Below are positions 9,944-17,959 of a DNA stretch of 64,000 nucleotides, piece by piece; positions within the stretch are counted from its first letter, which is position 1; each line of letters opens with the position of its first letter. The DNA is taken from the NCBI RefSeq assembly GCF_009936215.1, contig NZ_AP019551.1, positions 527,501 through 591,500 of the forward strand, written 5' to 3'. Below the pieces are notes generated by a model, which was given only the letters and a program-made list of their open reading frames with translations, ran no database searches and was not told the origin of the DNA. This DNA is from Athalassotoga saccharophila (GTDB lineage Bacteria > Thermotogota > Thermotogae > Mesoaciditogales > Mesoaciditogaceae). The position numbers and the translations under genes were made by a program.

Positions 9944-10984
9944 ATGGAACTGAATGAAAGGCAGAAAAAGGTACTTTTTTGTGTTGTTAATGAATACATA
10001 AAAACCAAAAAACCTGTCAGTTCGGAAAGGGTAATCGAGAATACGAATATTTCTCACAGCAGTGCAACTGTAAGAAACGATTTAAGAAAACTCGAGTATC
10101 TCGATTACGTTAAACATATTCACACATCTTCCGGAAGGGTCCCTACGGATAAGGGATATCGTTTTTACGTTGATTCCATCTTCGAGATATCCCAGGACAT
10201 GAAAACTTCAAAAGACATGGAGATCTTTCCGAATTATCCTCAGGGTAACTTCGATCAGGTCATAAATAGAGTTTCTACTCTTCTGGTCAGGACCGTTCCG
10301 GTTATGATCATAATAACCAAACCTGTTTCAGACAGGATGAAGATAAAGGCTATAAAAATTCACAGAACCTTTGAAGATTATATCACAGTCGTTCTCTTTA
10401 CAGAACTTGGAATGATCAAAAATCAGACTATACCCAAAAAGTTAACGGATGAAAATATCAGGGAAATAGAGAGAATGTTAAACACGGCCATCGTTGGAAG
10501 AACGATAGATGAGATACGTGCGAATATAATCGGATCCCGATTTGAAGAAGACAGATGGCATGGTACAAATGTTGAGAGCACGATAGAGATTCTCAAAAAC
10601 CTTATAGAAGATTCTGGAGAGGACAAATATATAATAAGAGGCATAGAAAATCTTATAGACGATGAAAGTATAGATCAAAATGTCTTAAGAAATCTTTTGA
10701 GAACTCTTGAAACACCAAATAAGTTTTACAAATTTTTGCAGGATTATGGAAAGGTCGAAGACATAAAGATCTTCATAGGAAGTGAGCATCCGCAACCTAA
10801 TATGGAATCTTTTGCATCTTTCATAGTGCCTTACAAAGTTTTTAACGAAGAGATAGGTTATGTCATATCTATAGGAACGAAGTCAATAGATTATCAAAGG
10901 ATAATAAAACTCACTTGGTACATTGGAAATAGGCTGACGGAATTGCTGACCTTTCTTTCGAGAATAAATGAAACGAAGAGGTGA
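9944..10984 (+). CDS. hrcA: Heat-inducible transcription repressor HrcA
   Basis: DNA-binding repressor of class I heat-shock genes, 346 residues. The N terminus (about 1-75) is a winged helix with the family sequence VSSERVIENTNISHSSATVRNDLRKLE, here shortened to its recognisable parts (SSATVRNDL), followed by SSGRVPTDKGYRFYVD. The rest is the GAF-like dimerisation domain. ATG at 9944 is preceded by AAGGTGAT. A CIRCE site lies directly upstream, so the protein is expected to repress its own operon. Gene order hrcA-grpE-dnaJ without dnaK is the arrangement known in Thermotoga. Confidence 0.96.
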   Translation: MELNERQKKVLFCVVNEYIKTKKPVSSERVIENTNISHSSATVRNDLRKLEYLDYVKHIHTSSGRVPTDKGYRFYVDSIFEISQDMKTSKDMEIFPNYPQGNFDQVINRVSTLLVRTVPVMIIITKPVSDRMKIKAIKIHRTFEDYITVVLFTELGMIKNQTIPKKLTDENIREIERMLNTAIVGRTIDEIRANIIGSRFEEDRWHGTNVESTIEILKNLIEDSGEDKYIIRGIENLIDDESIDQNVLRNLLRTLETPNKFYKFLQDYGKVEDIKIFIGSEHPQPNMESFASFIVPYKVFNEEIGYVISIGTKSIDYQRIIKLTWYIGNRLTELLTFLSRINETKR

Positions 10985-10989
10985 TAAAT

Positions 10990-11517
10990 GTGGAAGAAAA
11001 AAATGAAAATAGCGCAAAAATAAATGAAAATAAGGAAAGTGAAAATAAAAATCAAATCATAGAAGAGTATGAAAAGAGAAATAAAGAACTTGAAGAATAT
11101 GCCAAAAGAATGAAGGCATCTCTTGAAAATCTAAGGAGAGAAAAAGAAGAAGAGGTAAATTACGCCATAAGTTATGCGAATCAAAAACTCGTCGAAAAAC
11201 TCGTGGAAGTGCTCGACGAAATGGAAAGACTTTTGAACAATTTCAGTAATAAAGATTCGCTCGATTACGTGGCACTTCAGATGATGTACAAAAAATTCAA
11301 AAATACCCTCGAGGCCGAAGGATTGAAGAAGATAGAAGCAAATGGGAAATTCGATCCATTTGAACACGATGCCATTGAACGTGTTGAAAGTCCGAATCAT
11401 GAAGATTGGGACATAGTGGAAGTAACGCAAAATGGCTACAAGTTCAGAAACAAAGTTATAAGACCCGCAAAGGTAAAGGTAGCCATGCACGATTCTTCAA
11501 ATTCGAATGAGGGATGA
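10990..11517 (+). CDS. grpE: Nucleotide exchange factor GrpE
   Basis: Co-chaperone that releases ADP from DnaK. It has a long acidic/basic coiled coil in the first ~80 residues and the C-terminal beta domain signature ([12 protein letters not shown] and [16 protein letters not shown]). Two GTG codons are possible starts. The GTG at 10981 overlaps the hrcA stop, but GAGGTGA at 10978-10984 is well spaced only from the GTG at 10990, so that is used (175 residues). It ends 4 bp inside the first possible dnaJ codon. Its partner dnaK is not in this window. Confidence 0.93.
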   Translation: MEEKNENSAKINENKESENKNQIIEEYEKRNKELEEYAKRMKASLENLRREKEEEVNYAISYANQKLVEKLVEVLDEMERLLNNFSNKDSLDYVALQMMYKKFKNTLEAEGLKKIEANGKFDPFEHDAIERVESPNHEDWDIVEVTQNGYKFRNKVIRPAKVKVAMHDSSNSNEG

Positions 11518-11522
11518 TAATT

Positions 11523-12638
11523 TTGGCAAAGAAAGATTATTACGAAATTCTTGGCGTTTCTAAAGACGCCTCTACCGATGACATAAAAAAGGCGTACAAA
11601 GATCTCGTCAAAAAATGGCACCCCGATCTCCATCCTGAAAACAAAGAGGAGGCCGAGGCTAAATTCAAAGAGATACATGAGGCTTATGAAGTCCTCTCAG
11701 ATCCTCAAAAGAGGGCTCAGTACGATAGATTTGGATATGTTGGCCAGCCACAGGAAAACTTTGGTGGCACAGGACAAACTTTTAACCAGGAAGATTTATT
11801 CGGTGGCTTTGAAGATATATTTAACATGTTCTTTGGCCAAGGAATGCGCCGTGAGGAGAATGTTTCGAGGAGTCTCAGAGGAGAGGATATTTATCTGACG
11901 ATTCAAATAGACGTAAAAGATGTGCTCTATGGTTCTGAAAAAGAGATAGAATACACGAGATACGAAACCTGTCAGGCATGTCACGGTACCGGTGCAAAGG
12001 ATGGAACGGCCTTCAAGACCTGTCCGAAGTGTCATGGAACGGGAGTTTTACGCGTCCAGCAAAGGACATTTTTCGGTGTTGTGACAACGCAGACAACGTG
12101 CGATATGTGCGGTGGAAGTGGAAAGATAATAACTGAAAAATGTCCCGTGTGTGGTGGACGGGGAAAGGTAATTGTCAAAAAGAAGATAAAGGTAAGAGTT
12201 CCTCCCGGCGTTGAGGATGGAGGAAGATTGAGAATTCCAAATGGAGGTCACGCCGGAGAAAATGGTGGACCGTACGGAGATCTCTTCGTCATTTTGAGAG
12301 TCAAAGATATTCCGGGAATAAAAAGAGAGGGACGGGACGCTTACAGCGAGGTAGACATAGACTTTGCCCAGGCCGCTTTGGGATCGGAAGTAGAGATAGA
12401 AGGCCTTGAAGGCAAGGAGGTTCTTTCGATTCCTCCGGGCACACAGCCAAATACCATTCTCAAATTAAAAGGAAAGGGCTTTCCATCGCCGAATGGAGGG
12501 TCCCGCGGGGATCATGTTGTAAAGGTAAATGTGGTTATACCCAAGAGACTTTCCAAAGATCAGGAGGAACTTTTGAGAAAATATGCGGAACTTTCTCACT
12601 CTGGGGTAAACAATAAGAGGCATGGTTTCTTCAGATAG
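11523..12638 (+). CDS. dnaJ: Chaperone protein DnaJ
   Basis: Type I J-protein that delivers clients to DnaK and stimulates its ATPase. The J domain has the essential HPD at 33-35, then a Gly/Phe-rich linker ([14 protein letters not shown] region) and four zinc-binding CxxCxGxG repeats ([32 protein letters not shown]), followed by the substrate-binding C-terminal domains. An ATG at 11514 is in frame, but the GAGGGATGAT site and the usual [11 protein letters not shown] start favour TTG at 11523 (371 residues). It is co-transcribed with hrcA and grpE under CIRCE control. Confidence 0.95.
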   Translation: MAKKDYYEILGVSKDASTDDIKKAYKDLVKKWHPDLHPENKEEAEAKFKEIHEAYEVLSDPQKRAQYDRFGYVGQPQENFGGTGQTFNQEDLFGGFEDIFNMFFGQGMRREENVSRSLRGEDIYLTIQIDVKDVLYGSEKEIEYTRYETCQACHGTGAKDGTAFKTCPKCHGTGVLRVQQRTFFGVVTTQTTCDMCGGSGKIITEKCPVCGGRGKVIVKKKIKVRVPPGVEDGGRLRIPNGGHAGENGGPYGDLFVILRVKDIPGIKREGRDAYSEVDIDFAQAALGSEVEIEGLEGKEVLSIPPGTQPNTILKLKGKGFPSPNGGSRGDHVVKVNVVIPKRLSKDQEELLRKYAELSHSGVNNKRHGFFR

Positions 12639-12651
12639 GAGTGAAGGACCT

Positions 12652-13755
12652 ATGGATGAATTAAGAATAAGAAAGGCGAGGATATATTATTACAAAATTT
12701 ACAACATCGCCGATTCTGCAGACCTTGAAAAGGTAATTTCCTTTTCTTCCAATTTTAAAGGCATAAAGAAGATGAGATTTGAGAGGGTAGGATCGGATGT
12801 CATAGAGATACAAAATCCCCCTATTCAACTTTATATAGATGAATATCATCTCAAAATTGACGAAAATGATGTAAAAGTAACCGTTAAACTCGAAATAAAT
12901 GAACTTGGTACGATGACGGTTATTGTCCAGATGGATGTGGAAGGGGATATTCCGACTTCCTTTTTCACAAAAGTTCAAAAAGAGTATCTTTCCAATCCGA
13001 ATGAAAGTTTTAAAGTAGAAGAATATTTCAAAAACGGAATAAACATTCTAAGTCCTGTTTTCAAGGGAAGGTACGAAAAGTTCTCTCCAACCCTTGAGCA
13101 TATAATCTATTATGTGGAAAATTTCGATAGGCCTGTAAAGGCAAGAGAACTTTTGAATGAATACAAAGATTTGCCAGAGTTATTGCACAAAAGCGATAAG
13201 AAACTAAGTGTTCAGGTGAAAAACAGAACTTTCAGACATGCATTTTCTTATTACGCAGATGACCTCGTGGTTATAACAAATGACAGTTCATTCGTCTACG
13301 ATCCCGAAGGCAGCGATGACATAATAGACATCCTTGACTTTTTGAACACGCAACTCGTAACGATAAGATACTACGATGAATTGCTCGAGGTAAGAATGCA
13401 TGAGATAAACTTGAATGATAAGCCAAACAATTCGCTCATGGAGATCTTCAAAATAAGAAAACATAACAACGCAAGCAAAAAACTTATCGCCCTAAATGTA
13501 GAAGTTAAATCGGCCGTTGAGCACGCCAAAAACGCAATTCACGTAACCGAAGATGTTTACTACGCGAGAGTATACATGAACGCAAGACAAATTTTTGGAT
13601 TGAATTTGTGGGAAGAAAGCGTGGAAAGGAAACTCGAAGTGGTCAACGATACGTACAACATGATCCAGTACAACCTTTCACACGCATTCGACAATTTCCT
13701 CGAAATAGTCGTTATAATACTCATCTTCATAGAACTTTTAGCATTCTTCAAGTAA
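12652..13755 (+). CDS. RMD1/DUF155-like protein with C-terminal membrane anchor
   Basis: A 367-residue protein of unknown function. There is no signal peptide. The bulk is soluble, and the last ~20 residues (about 346-365) form one hydrophobic helix, so it is probably tail-anchored. The C-terminal segment with LWEESVERKLEVVNDTY and the hydrophobic tail resembles the RMD1/DUF155 family, whose members end the same way; this is a pattern-based guess, not a search result. An in-frame ATG at 12622 lies inside dnaJ, but AGGAGTGAAGGA just upstream supports ATG at 12652. It follows dnaJ by 13 bp and so appears to belong to the CIRCE heat-shock operon. Confidence 0.7.
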   Translation: MDELRIRKARIYYYKIYNIADSADLEKVISFSSNFKGIKKMRFERVGSDVIEIQNPPIQLYIDEYHLKIDENDVKVTVKLEINELGTMTVIVQMDVEGDIPTSFFTKVQKEYLSNPNESFKVEEYFKNGINILSPVFKGRYEKFSPTLEHIIYYVENFDRPVKARELLNEYKDLPELLHKSDKKLSVQVKNRTFRHAFSYYADDLVVITNDSSFVYDPEGSDDIIDILDFLNTQLVTIRYYDELLEVRMHEINLNDKPNNSLMEIFKIRKHNNASKKLIALNVEVKSAVEHAKNAIHVTEDVYYARVYMNARQIFGLNLWEESVERKLEVVNDTYNMIQYNLSHAFDNFLEIVVIILIFIELLAFFK

Positions 13756-13847
13756 AACTTTAAATCGCTGTTTTTTTCTACGCGCCCCCCGCCACATGCC
13801 ATTATCTGACATCGCTGCAATTCGGCAAAATTGTTTCAGTATACCTT

Positions 13848-15431
13848 TTAAGTTTTAAGTATATTTTGGGGCTTGATTTTGGTAACAAGTTCTAAGAATT
13901 CATCTTTGAAATTGTCGTAAAGACTGACAAGTGGCAAATTTATAGACTGACCAAGGCCACAGAAGGAAGTATCACTTATCTCCGTAGAAAGTGTTTTTAT
14001 CCTCTCGATATCCTCTTTCTTTCCCATTCCCTTTGAAATTCTATCCAACAATATGTAAAGATCTCTTGTGCCTTCCCTGCAAGGCGTACACTTTCCGCAT
14101 GATTCATGCATATAAAATTTGACGGCCTTTTTTGCTATGTCGATCGCCTTATTTTGATCATCGATAACGAGAATTGATCCCGATCCCAGGGATATACCAT
14201 CCTTTATTGATTCATAATCCACGGGAATATCGAGTTTGTCCGGCTTCACAAAGGTACCGGCCGTTCCTCCGGTCTGAACCATCTTCAAACTTCTTCCATT
14301 TGCAACCCCGCCCCCAAAGCCATATATGAGTTCTCTAAGGGTGCATCCCATCGGGAGTTCAACGATACCTCTGTTCACAACATTTCCGACGAGTGAAAAG
14401 ACCTTTGTTCCCTTTGATTTTTCGGTACCATACCTTCTGAAGGCATCCGGCCCATTTAAAATTATCCATGGAACATTCGCAAAAGTTTCGACGTTGTTTA
14501 TAAGGGTAGGCTTTCCGTAAAGTCCGTGATCTGTCGGATAAGGAGGCTTAATCCTTGGTCTGCCAGCCTTTCCCTCGAGCGATTCCATAAGCGCGGTCTC
14601 GTCTCCGACAACGTAAGATCCCGCACCTGGCCTTATGGCTATGTCAAAGGAGAAGTCACTTCCGAAGATGTTCTTGCCAAGCAATCCGTATTCTTTCGCG
14701 TCATTTATTGCTTTTTGGATTTTCTTTATAGAATTGTAGTATTCACCCCTTATGTATATATACCCGATGTCCGCGCCTATTGAATACCCCGCTATTGCCA
14801 TGGCTTCTATAATGGAGTGTGGATCCCCCTCGAGTATCAATCTGTCTTTGAAGGTGCCCGGCTCTCCTTCATCGGCGTTGCAAAGTACATACTTTTTACT
14901 GTCCTTTGCCTTAAAGGTCATTTCCCATTTCAACCCCGTCGGAAATCCTGCGCCGCCTCTTCCTCTCAATCCCGAGGCTTTTATCATTTCTATGACGTCC
15001 ATCGGCTTCATTTTCAAAGCGTTATAAAGCGCTTTGTATCCATCTCTTGCTATGTATTCTTTTATATTTTCTGGATCTATAAGACCGGCATTTCGAAGGA
15101 CTATTCTTGTTTCTTTCAATTCCATCCCTTTTGCAGGTCTTATCTTTTCTTTCTCCACAAGGAATTTGGAAACGATCCTACCCTTTAGAATGTGTTCGTT
15201 GAATATTTTTTCTAAATCGTCGATCGAAGAGACCAAATAATAAATGTCTTCGGGAAGAACCTGGAACAGAACACCTTTTCCGTAAAATCCAAAGGTCCCA
15301 GTTTCTATAACGTCTACCATTTTGGAAAGGTTGTATTCTTTAACCCACTCCTTCATCGTCTCTTCGTAGGATCTTGAACCGTTAAGTAAACTGTTGGAAT
15401 CAGTGGAAAATAAAACGGTCATTGCCTTCAT
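13848..15431 (-). CDS. NuoF/HydB-type NADH-binding flavoprotein subunit
   Basis: FMN- and Fe4S4-containing NADH-oxidising subunit of 527 residues. The glycine-rich nucleotide motif GLRGRGGAGFPTG is at 154-166, and the N3-type cluster ligands are CGKCTPC (Cys445, Cys448, Cys451) plus Cys491. The first ~100 residues look like the thioredoxin-like N-terminal domain seen in HydB/HndC proteins, but without cysteines. Unlike many HydB subunits, it ends just after the cluster domain, with no C-terminal ferredoxin domain. It overlaps the NuoE-like gene by 4 bp. No hydrogenase catalytic subunit or complex I genes are adjacent. Confidence 0.9.
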   Translation of the reverse strand: MKAMTVLFSTDSNSLLNGSRSYEETMKEWVKEYNLSKMVDVIETGTFGFYGKGVLFQVLPEDIYYLVSSIDDLEKIFNEHILKGRIVSKFLVEKEKIRPAKGMELKETRIVLRNAGLIDPENIKEYIARDGYKALYNALKMKPMDVIEMIKASGLRGRGGAGFPTGLKWEMTFKAKDSKKYVLCNADEGEPGTFKDRLILEGDPHSIIEAMAIAGYSIGADIGYIYIRGEYYNSIKKIQKAINDAKEYGLLGKNIFGSDFSFDIAIRPGAGSYVVGDETALMESLEGKAGRPRIKPPYPTDHGLYGKPTLINNVETFANVPWIILNGPDAFRRYGTEKSKGTKVFSLVGNVVNRGIVELPMGCTLRELIYGFGGGVANGRSLKMVQTGGTAGTFVKPDKLDIPVDYESIKDGISLGSGSILVIDDQNKAIDIAKKAVKFYMHESCGKCTPCREGTRDLYILLDRISKGMGKKEDIERIKTLSTEISDTSFCGLGQSINLPLVSLYDNFKDEFLELVTKIKPQNILKT

Positions 15432-15916
15432 TTTCTATCACCCCTGTACTTTTCGATTATCCCCTCGATCGATTCGACCGTGAGGTTTCCGTAGGTATCT
15501 CCATCTATCATCATAACGGGGCCAACACCACATATTCCAAGGCACGATGTTTGCTCGAGTGTAAAAAGACCATCCCTTGTCGTCTGACCAAAATCGATTT
15601 TCAAAATATCCTTTAATTTTTTTTCTATTTGTGGACCTTCAACTACATGACAGGGAAGACTTTCGCACAGTCTTATGAGATGTTTTCCTCTTGGTTTGGT
15701 AGAGTACATGCTGTAAAAGGTTGCGAGTTCATAGATTCTTTCTATCTTGACGTCTAATTCTTCCGCTATCGCCTCGGCCGCTTCGAGAGGGATCGAATTT
15801 TCAAATAATTCCTGAGCCAGATGAAGTGAACTTAAGATCATATCCCCTTTTTCAACCTGTTGCGTTTTCACTTCTTTTATTCTACTCCTCAAAATCTCGA
15901 CCTTTTCCATTTCCAT
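15428..15916 (-). CDS. NuoE/HydC-type 2Fe-2S thioredoxin-like subunit
   Basis: A 162-residue 2Fe-2S protein with the four ligands of the NuoE family: Cys84 and Cys89 (LCESLPCHV) and Cys125 and Cys129 (SCLGICG). A helical N-terminal part precedes the thioredoxin fold. It would pass electrons to or from the flavoprotein encoded immediately downstream. ATG at 15916 follows a GGAGGGG site. The tRNA-Ser gene lies 47 bp upstream on the same strand and may share a promoter. Partner proteins are not encoded nearby. Confidence 0.9.
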   Translation of the reverse strand: MEMEKVEILRSRIKEVKTQQVEKGDMILSSLHLAQELFENSIPLEAAEAIAEELDVKIERIYELATFYSMYSTKPRGKHLIRLCESLPCHVVEGPQIEKKLKDILKIDFGQTTRDGLFTLEQTSCLGICGVGPVMMIDGDTYGNLTVESIEGIIEKYRGDRK

Positions 15917-15963
15917 GGTACCCCTCCATTAGTGATTTTTTTAACAAGATTGGCTTTACTAAA

Positions 15964-16051
15964 TGGCGGAGGTGCTGGGACTCGAACCCAGAAGGCACTT
16001 AGTGCCACCGGTTTTCAAGACCGGCCCCTTAGCCGATTCGGGCACACCTCC
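15964..16051 (-). tRNA. tRNA-Ser (UGA)
   Basis: An 88-nt cloverleaf with a long variable arm as in class II serine tRNAs. Acceptor GGAGGTG pairs with CACCTCC, the anticodon loop is CTTGAAA (anticodon TGA, reading UCA and related codons), the T loop contains GGTTCGAACC, and CCA is encoded at the 3' end (15964-15966 on the plus strand as TGG). Confidence 0.97.
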
Positions 16052-16061
16052 GTCTTTTGTT

Positions 16062-16091
16062 ATTTTAACATCTTTTGATTAAAAAAAGCAA
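16062..16091 (-). promoter_or_regulatory. Probable promoter of tRNA-Ser and the nuoEF-like pair
   Basis: Reading the minus strand, TTGCTT (16086-16091) and TAAAAT (16062-16067) are separated by 18 bp, about 10 bp before the tRNA. It directly abuts the stop codon of the MsmK-type gene. The -35 box is imperfect, so this is a moderate prediction. Confidence 0.45.
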
Positions 16092-17282
16092 TTATTTTCC
16101 TTGCGTTACCTGATTTTTTCCGTTCTCTATTTTGGCTGTTTTACTTGCGTTCATTCCGTGCATCAATTTTTCCTTTGTTATTATTGCTTTTTGAGTTTGT
16201 GGATCGAATGCCCTCATCATCGACATGTCAAAGACTAAATCCATCGATTGATCGATCTGTGCCTCGGTCTTTGGATCGACTGCGGCGACTATTATATCGT
16301 TTCCTATTCTTGCGTGTAGCATGGTTTGGTTTCCGAGAGGTTCTATAACATCTACCTTGACATTTACGGTATTTTCGGGCGTCGCGGCTACGGCAAACAT
16401 CTTATCGTAAATGTCTTCTGGCCTTATTCCGAAGATTATCTCTTTGTCCTTGTAATCTCCAAGTTCTTCCTCGTAGATTTTTGGCACTTTAATGAGGGAT
16501 CCATTTGGCAATTTAACCCACATTGCGCTGTCTTTCCAAAGAAGGGTGGCTTTCAAAAAGTTCATTGAAGGAGAGCCTATGAATCCTGCGACAAAGACGT
16601 TATCCGGATAGTGATAAATATCGAATGGCGTGCCTATTTGTTGGATCACGCCGGTGCTCATTACGACGATCTTGTCAGCCATCGTCATAGCCTCGACCTG
16701 ATCGTGCGTGACGTATATCATTGTTGCGTTGAGCCTTAGGTGCAATTTTTTGAGTTCCGATCTCATCTGGACTCTTAACTTTGCGTCGAGGTTTGAAAGA
16801 GGTTCGTCGAAGAGGAATACCTTCGGATTTCTAACTATCGCGCGGCCGACCGCAACACGCTGCCTTTGACCTCCAGAGAGTTGCTTTGGCTTTCTGTCGA
16901 GGAATTCTTCTATTCCGAGAATCTTTGCCGCTTCTCTTACCCTTCTGTCTATCTCATCTTTTGGAAAGTGTCTCAATTTAAGTCCAAAAGACATGTTTTG
17001 ATAAACGTTCATGTGAGGATAAAGTGCGTAATTCTGGAAGACCATCGCTATGTCCCTATCCTTTGGTTCAACGTCATTTACAACCTTGTCCCCGATTTTA
17101 ATAGTTCCCTTCGTTATCTCCTCGAGACCTGCTATCATCCTCAAAGTCGTGGTCTTTCCACATCCCGAAGGACCGACGAGAACACAGAATTCCTTGTCGG
17201 CAACATTTAAATTCGCATCTTTGACAGCCTCTACCTTTTTTTCGTAAATTTTCCACACATGTTCCAAAATTACATCTGCCAT
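16092..17282 (-). CDS. Sugar ABC transporter ATPase, MsmK/UgpC/MalK type
   Basis: Cytoplasmic ATPase of carbohydrate importers, 396 residues. Walker A GPSGCGKT is at 37-44, followed by the LSGGQRQRVAVGRA signature, Walker B FLFDEPLSNLD, and a C-terminal regulatory OB/TOBE region from about 240 that is typical of MalK-like subunits. No permease or binding protein is next to it. In many bacteria a single MsmK-like ATPase serves several sugar importers, and the sugar ABC operon at 50.1-53.2 kb lacks an ATPase, so it is a plausible client. The gene starts 2 bp after a Phd/YefM-like gene and is expressed from that gene's promoter. Confidence 0.92.
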   Translation of the reverse strand: MADVILEHVWKIYEKKVEAVKDANLNVADKEFCVLVGPSGCGKTTTLRMIAGLEEITKGTIKIGDKVVNDVEPKDRDIAMVFQNYALYPHMNVYQNMSFGLKLRHFPKDEIDRRVREAAKILGIEEFLDRKPKQLSGGQRQRVAVGRAIVRNPKVFLFDEPLSNLDAKLRVQMRSELKKLHLRLNATMIYVTHDQVEAMTMADKIVVMSTGVIQQIGTPFDIYHYPDNVFVAGFIGSPSMNFLKATLLWKDSAMWVKLPNGSLIKVPKIYEEELGDYKDKEIIFGIRPEDIYDKMFAVAATPENTVNVKVDVIEPLGNQTMLHARIGNDIIVAAVDPKTEAQIDQSMDLVFDMSMMRAFDPQTQKAIITKEKLMHGMNASKTAKIENGKNQVTQGK

Positions 17283-17284
17283 CC

Positions 17285-17548
17285 TTACACCTCCTGATTA
17301 TCCTGATCGTCTTCAAGCATTTTATCAACCGGATCTTCCGGTGCGCCGCTACCGACATCGAGCGTGTATATGTCCTTGACCTGTTCCAAAAAATCCATTA
17401 TCTTGACATACCTTTCGTAATTTATTACGCTCACTTCTGGAACGCCATTTTTTGTTATGACTACGTCCTGATTTTTAGCCTCTGAAATCAACTTTGAAAG
17501 GCCCGCCTTGGCATCGGCAACATTGTAAAATTTCAGTTTGTTGAGCAT
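17285..17548 (-). CDS. Phd/YefM-family antitoxin-like protein, solitary
   Basis: An 87-residue protein with the Phd/YefM N-terminal DNA-binding fold: the VADAKAGLSKLISEAKNQDVVITKNGVPEVSVINYE region, readable as NVADAKAGLSKL, then DVVITKNGVPEVSVI, then YERYVKIMDFLEQV. Its C-terminal ~30 residues are acidic and probably disordered, as in antitoxins. No toxin gene follows; instead a MsmK-type sugar-transport ATPase starts 2 bp later. A perfect inverted repeat covers the -10 box upstream, as expected for an autorepressor. It may therefore act as a transcription factor for the ATPase gene rather than as an antitoxin. Confidence 0.8.
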   Translation of the reverse strand: MLNKLKFYNVADAKAGLSKLISEAKNQDVVITKNGVPEVSVINYERYVKIMDFLEQVKDIYTLDVGSGAPEDPVDKMLEDDQDNQEV

Positions 17549-17558
17549 ACGATCACCT

Positions 17559-17595
17559 TGACTATGATTATAGTCATATTTTTGATCAAAGTCAA
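17559..17595 (-). promoter_or_regulatory. Promoter with palindromic operator for the antitoxin-msmK operon
   Basis: On the minus strand TTGACT (17590-17595), a 17-bp spacer and a perfect TATAAT (17567-17572). The inverted repeat TGACTAT-GATT-ATAGTCA (17559-17576, plus-strand reading) has 7-bp perfect arms and overlaps the -10 box. Such placement is what is expected for autoregulation by a Phd-type protein encoded immediately downstream. Confidence 0.85.
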
Positions 17596-17618
17596 TATAC
17601 CAAATATTTTACTCGCAC

Positions 17619-17647
17619 TTGACTTTTTAAATCAAAGAGTATATATT
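17619..17647 (+). promoter_or_regulatory. Promoter of the small membrane protein gene
   Basis: TTGACT at 17619-17624, a 17-bp spacer, and TATATT at 17642-17647. The next plus-strand gene starts at 17675. It is divergent from the antitoxin promoter about 25 bp away. Confidence 0.65.
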
Positions 17648-17674
17648 AAAAAATAAAGATTTTGAAGGTGTCTC

Positions 17675-17890
17675 ATGGTAGAGTTGATATTTAGCCTGAT
17701 CGGAATTATCTCCTACATATATCTCGGAATAAGAATAATTCCAATGAGGATAAAGTTTGCCGCCTTTCTTTATCTTCTCTTTTTGTTCATCTTTCTTGTG
17801 GCTTTGGTGATAATGAATCCTTATTTTTTGATATCGTGGTCCATTTTTACACTCTTTATTGGAATAATCGTTTTTATTCTTGTAAGATGA
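17675..17890 (+). CDS. Small integral membrane protein, function unknown
   Basis: A 71-residue, very hydrophobic protein with two or three transmembrane helices and a short basic loop (RIIPMRIK) between the first and second. The start ATG at 17675 has GAAGGTG five bases upstream, and a promoter precedes it. It resembles no family I can name. It lies between the divergent antitoxin operon and the nucleotide-sugar operon, each with its own promoter, so context does not reveal its role. Confidence 0.6.
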   Translation: MVELIFSLIGIISYIYLGIRIIPMRIKFAAFLYLLFLFIFLVALVIMNPYFLISWSIFTLFIGIIVFILVR

Positions 17891-17900
17891 GGTTCTCCTA

Positions 17901-17929
17901 TTGACATTTCAAAATCAAAGTATTATAAT
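17901..17929 (+). promoter_or_regulatory. Consensus sigma-70 promoter of the nucleotide-sugar operon
   Basis: TTGACA at 17901-17906, exactly 17 bp, then TATAAT at 17924-17929: a perfect match to consensus. It lies 31 bp before the first start codon of the aminotransferase-dehydrogenase-oxidoreductase set. Confidence 0.9.
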
Positions 17930-17959
17930 TAAGTAAGTTAATTAATGGAGGCGGACATT

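Noticed and set aside
17675-17890. The small membrane protein as toxin partner of the Phd-like antitoxin
   Set aside because: It is divergently transcribed from its own promoter, whereas Phd/YefM toxins (Doc, YoeB) are soluble and encoded downstream in the same operon.
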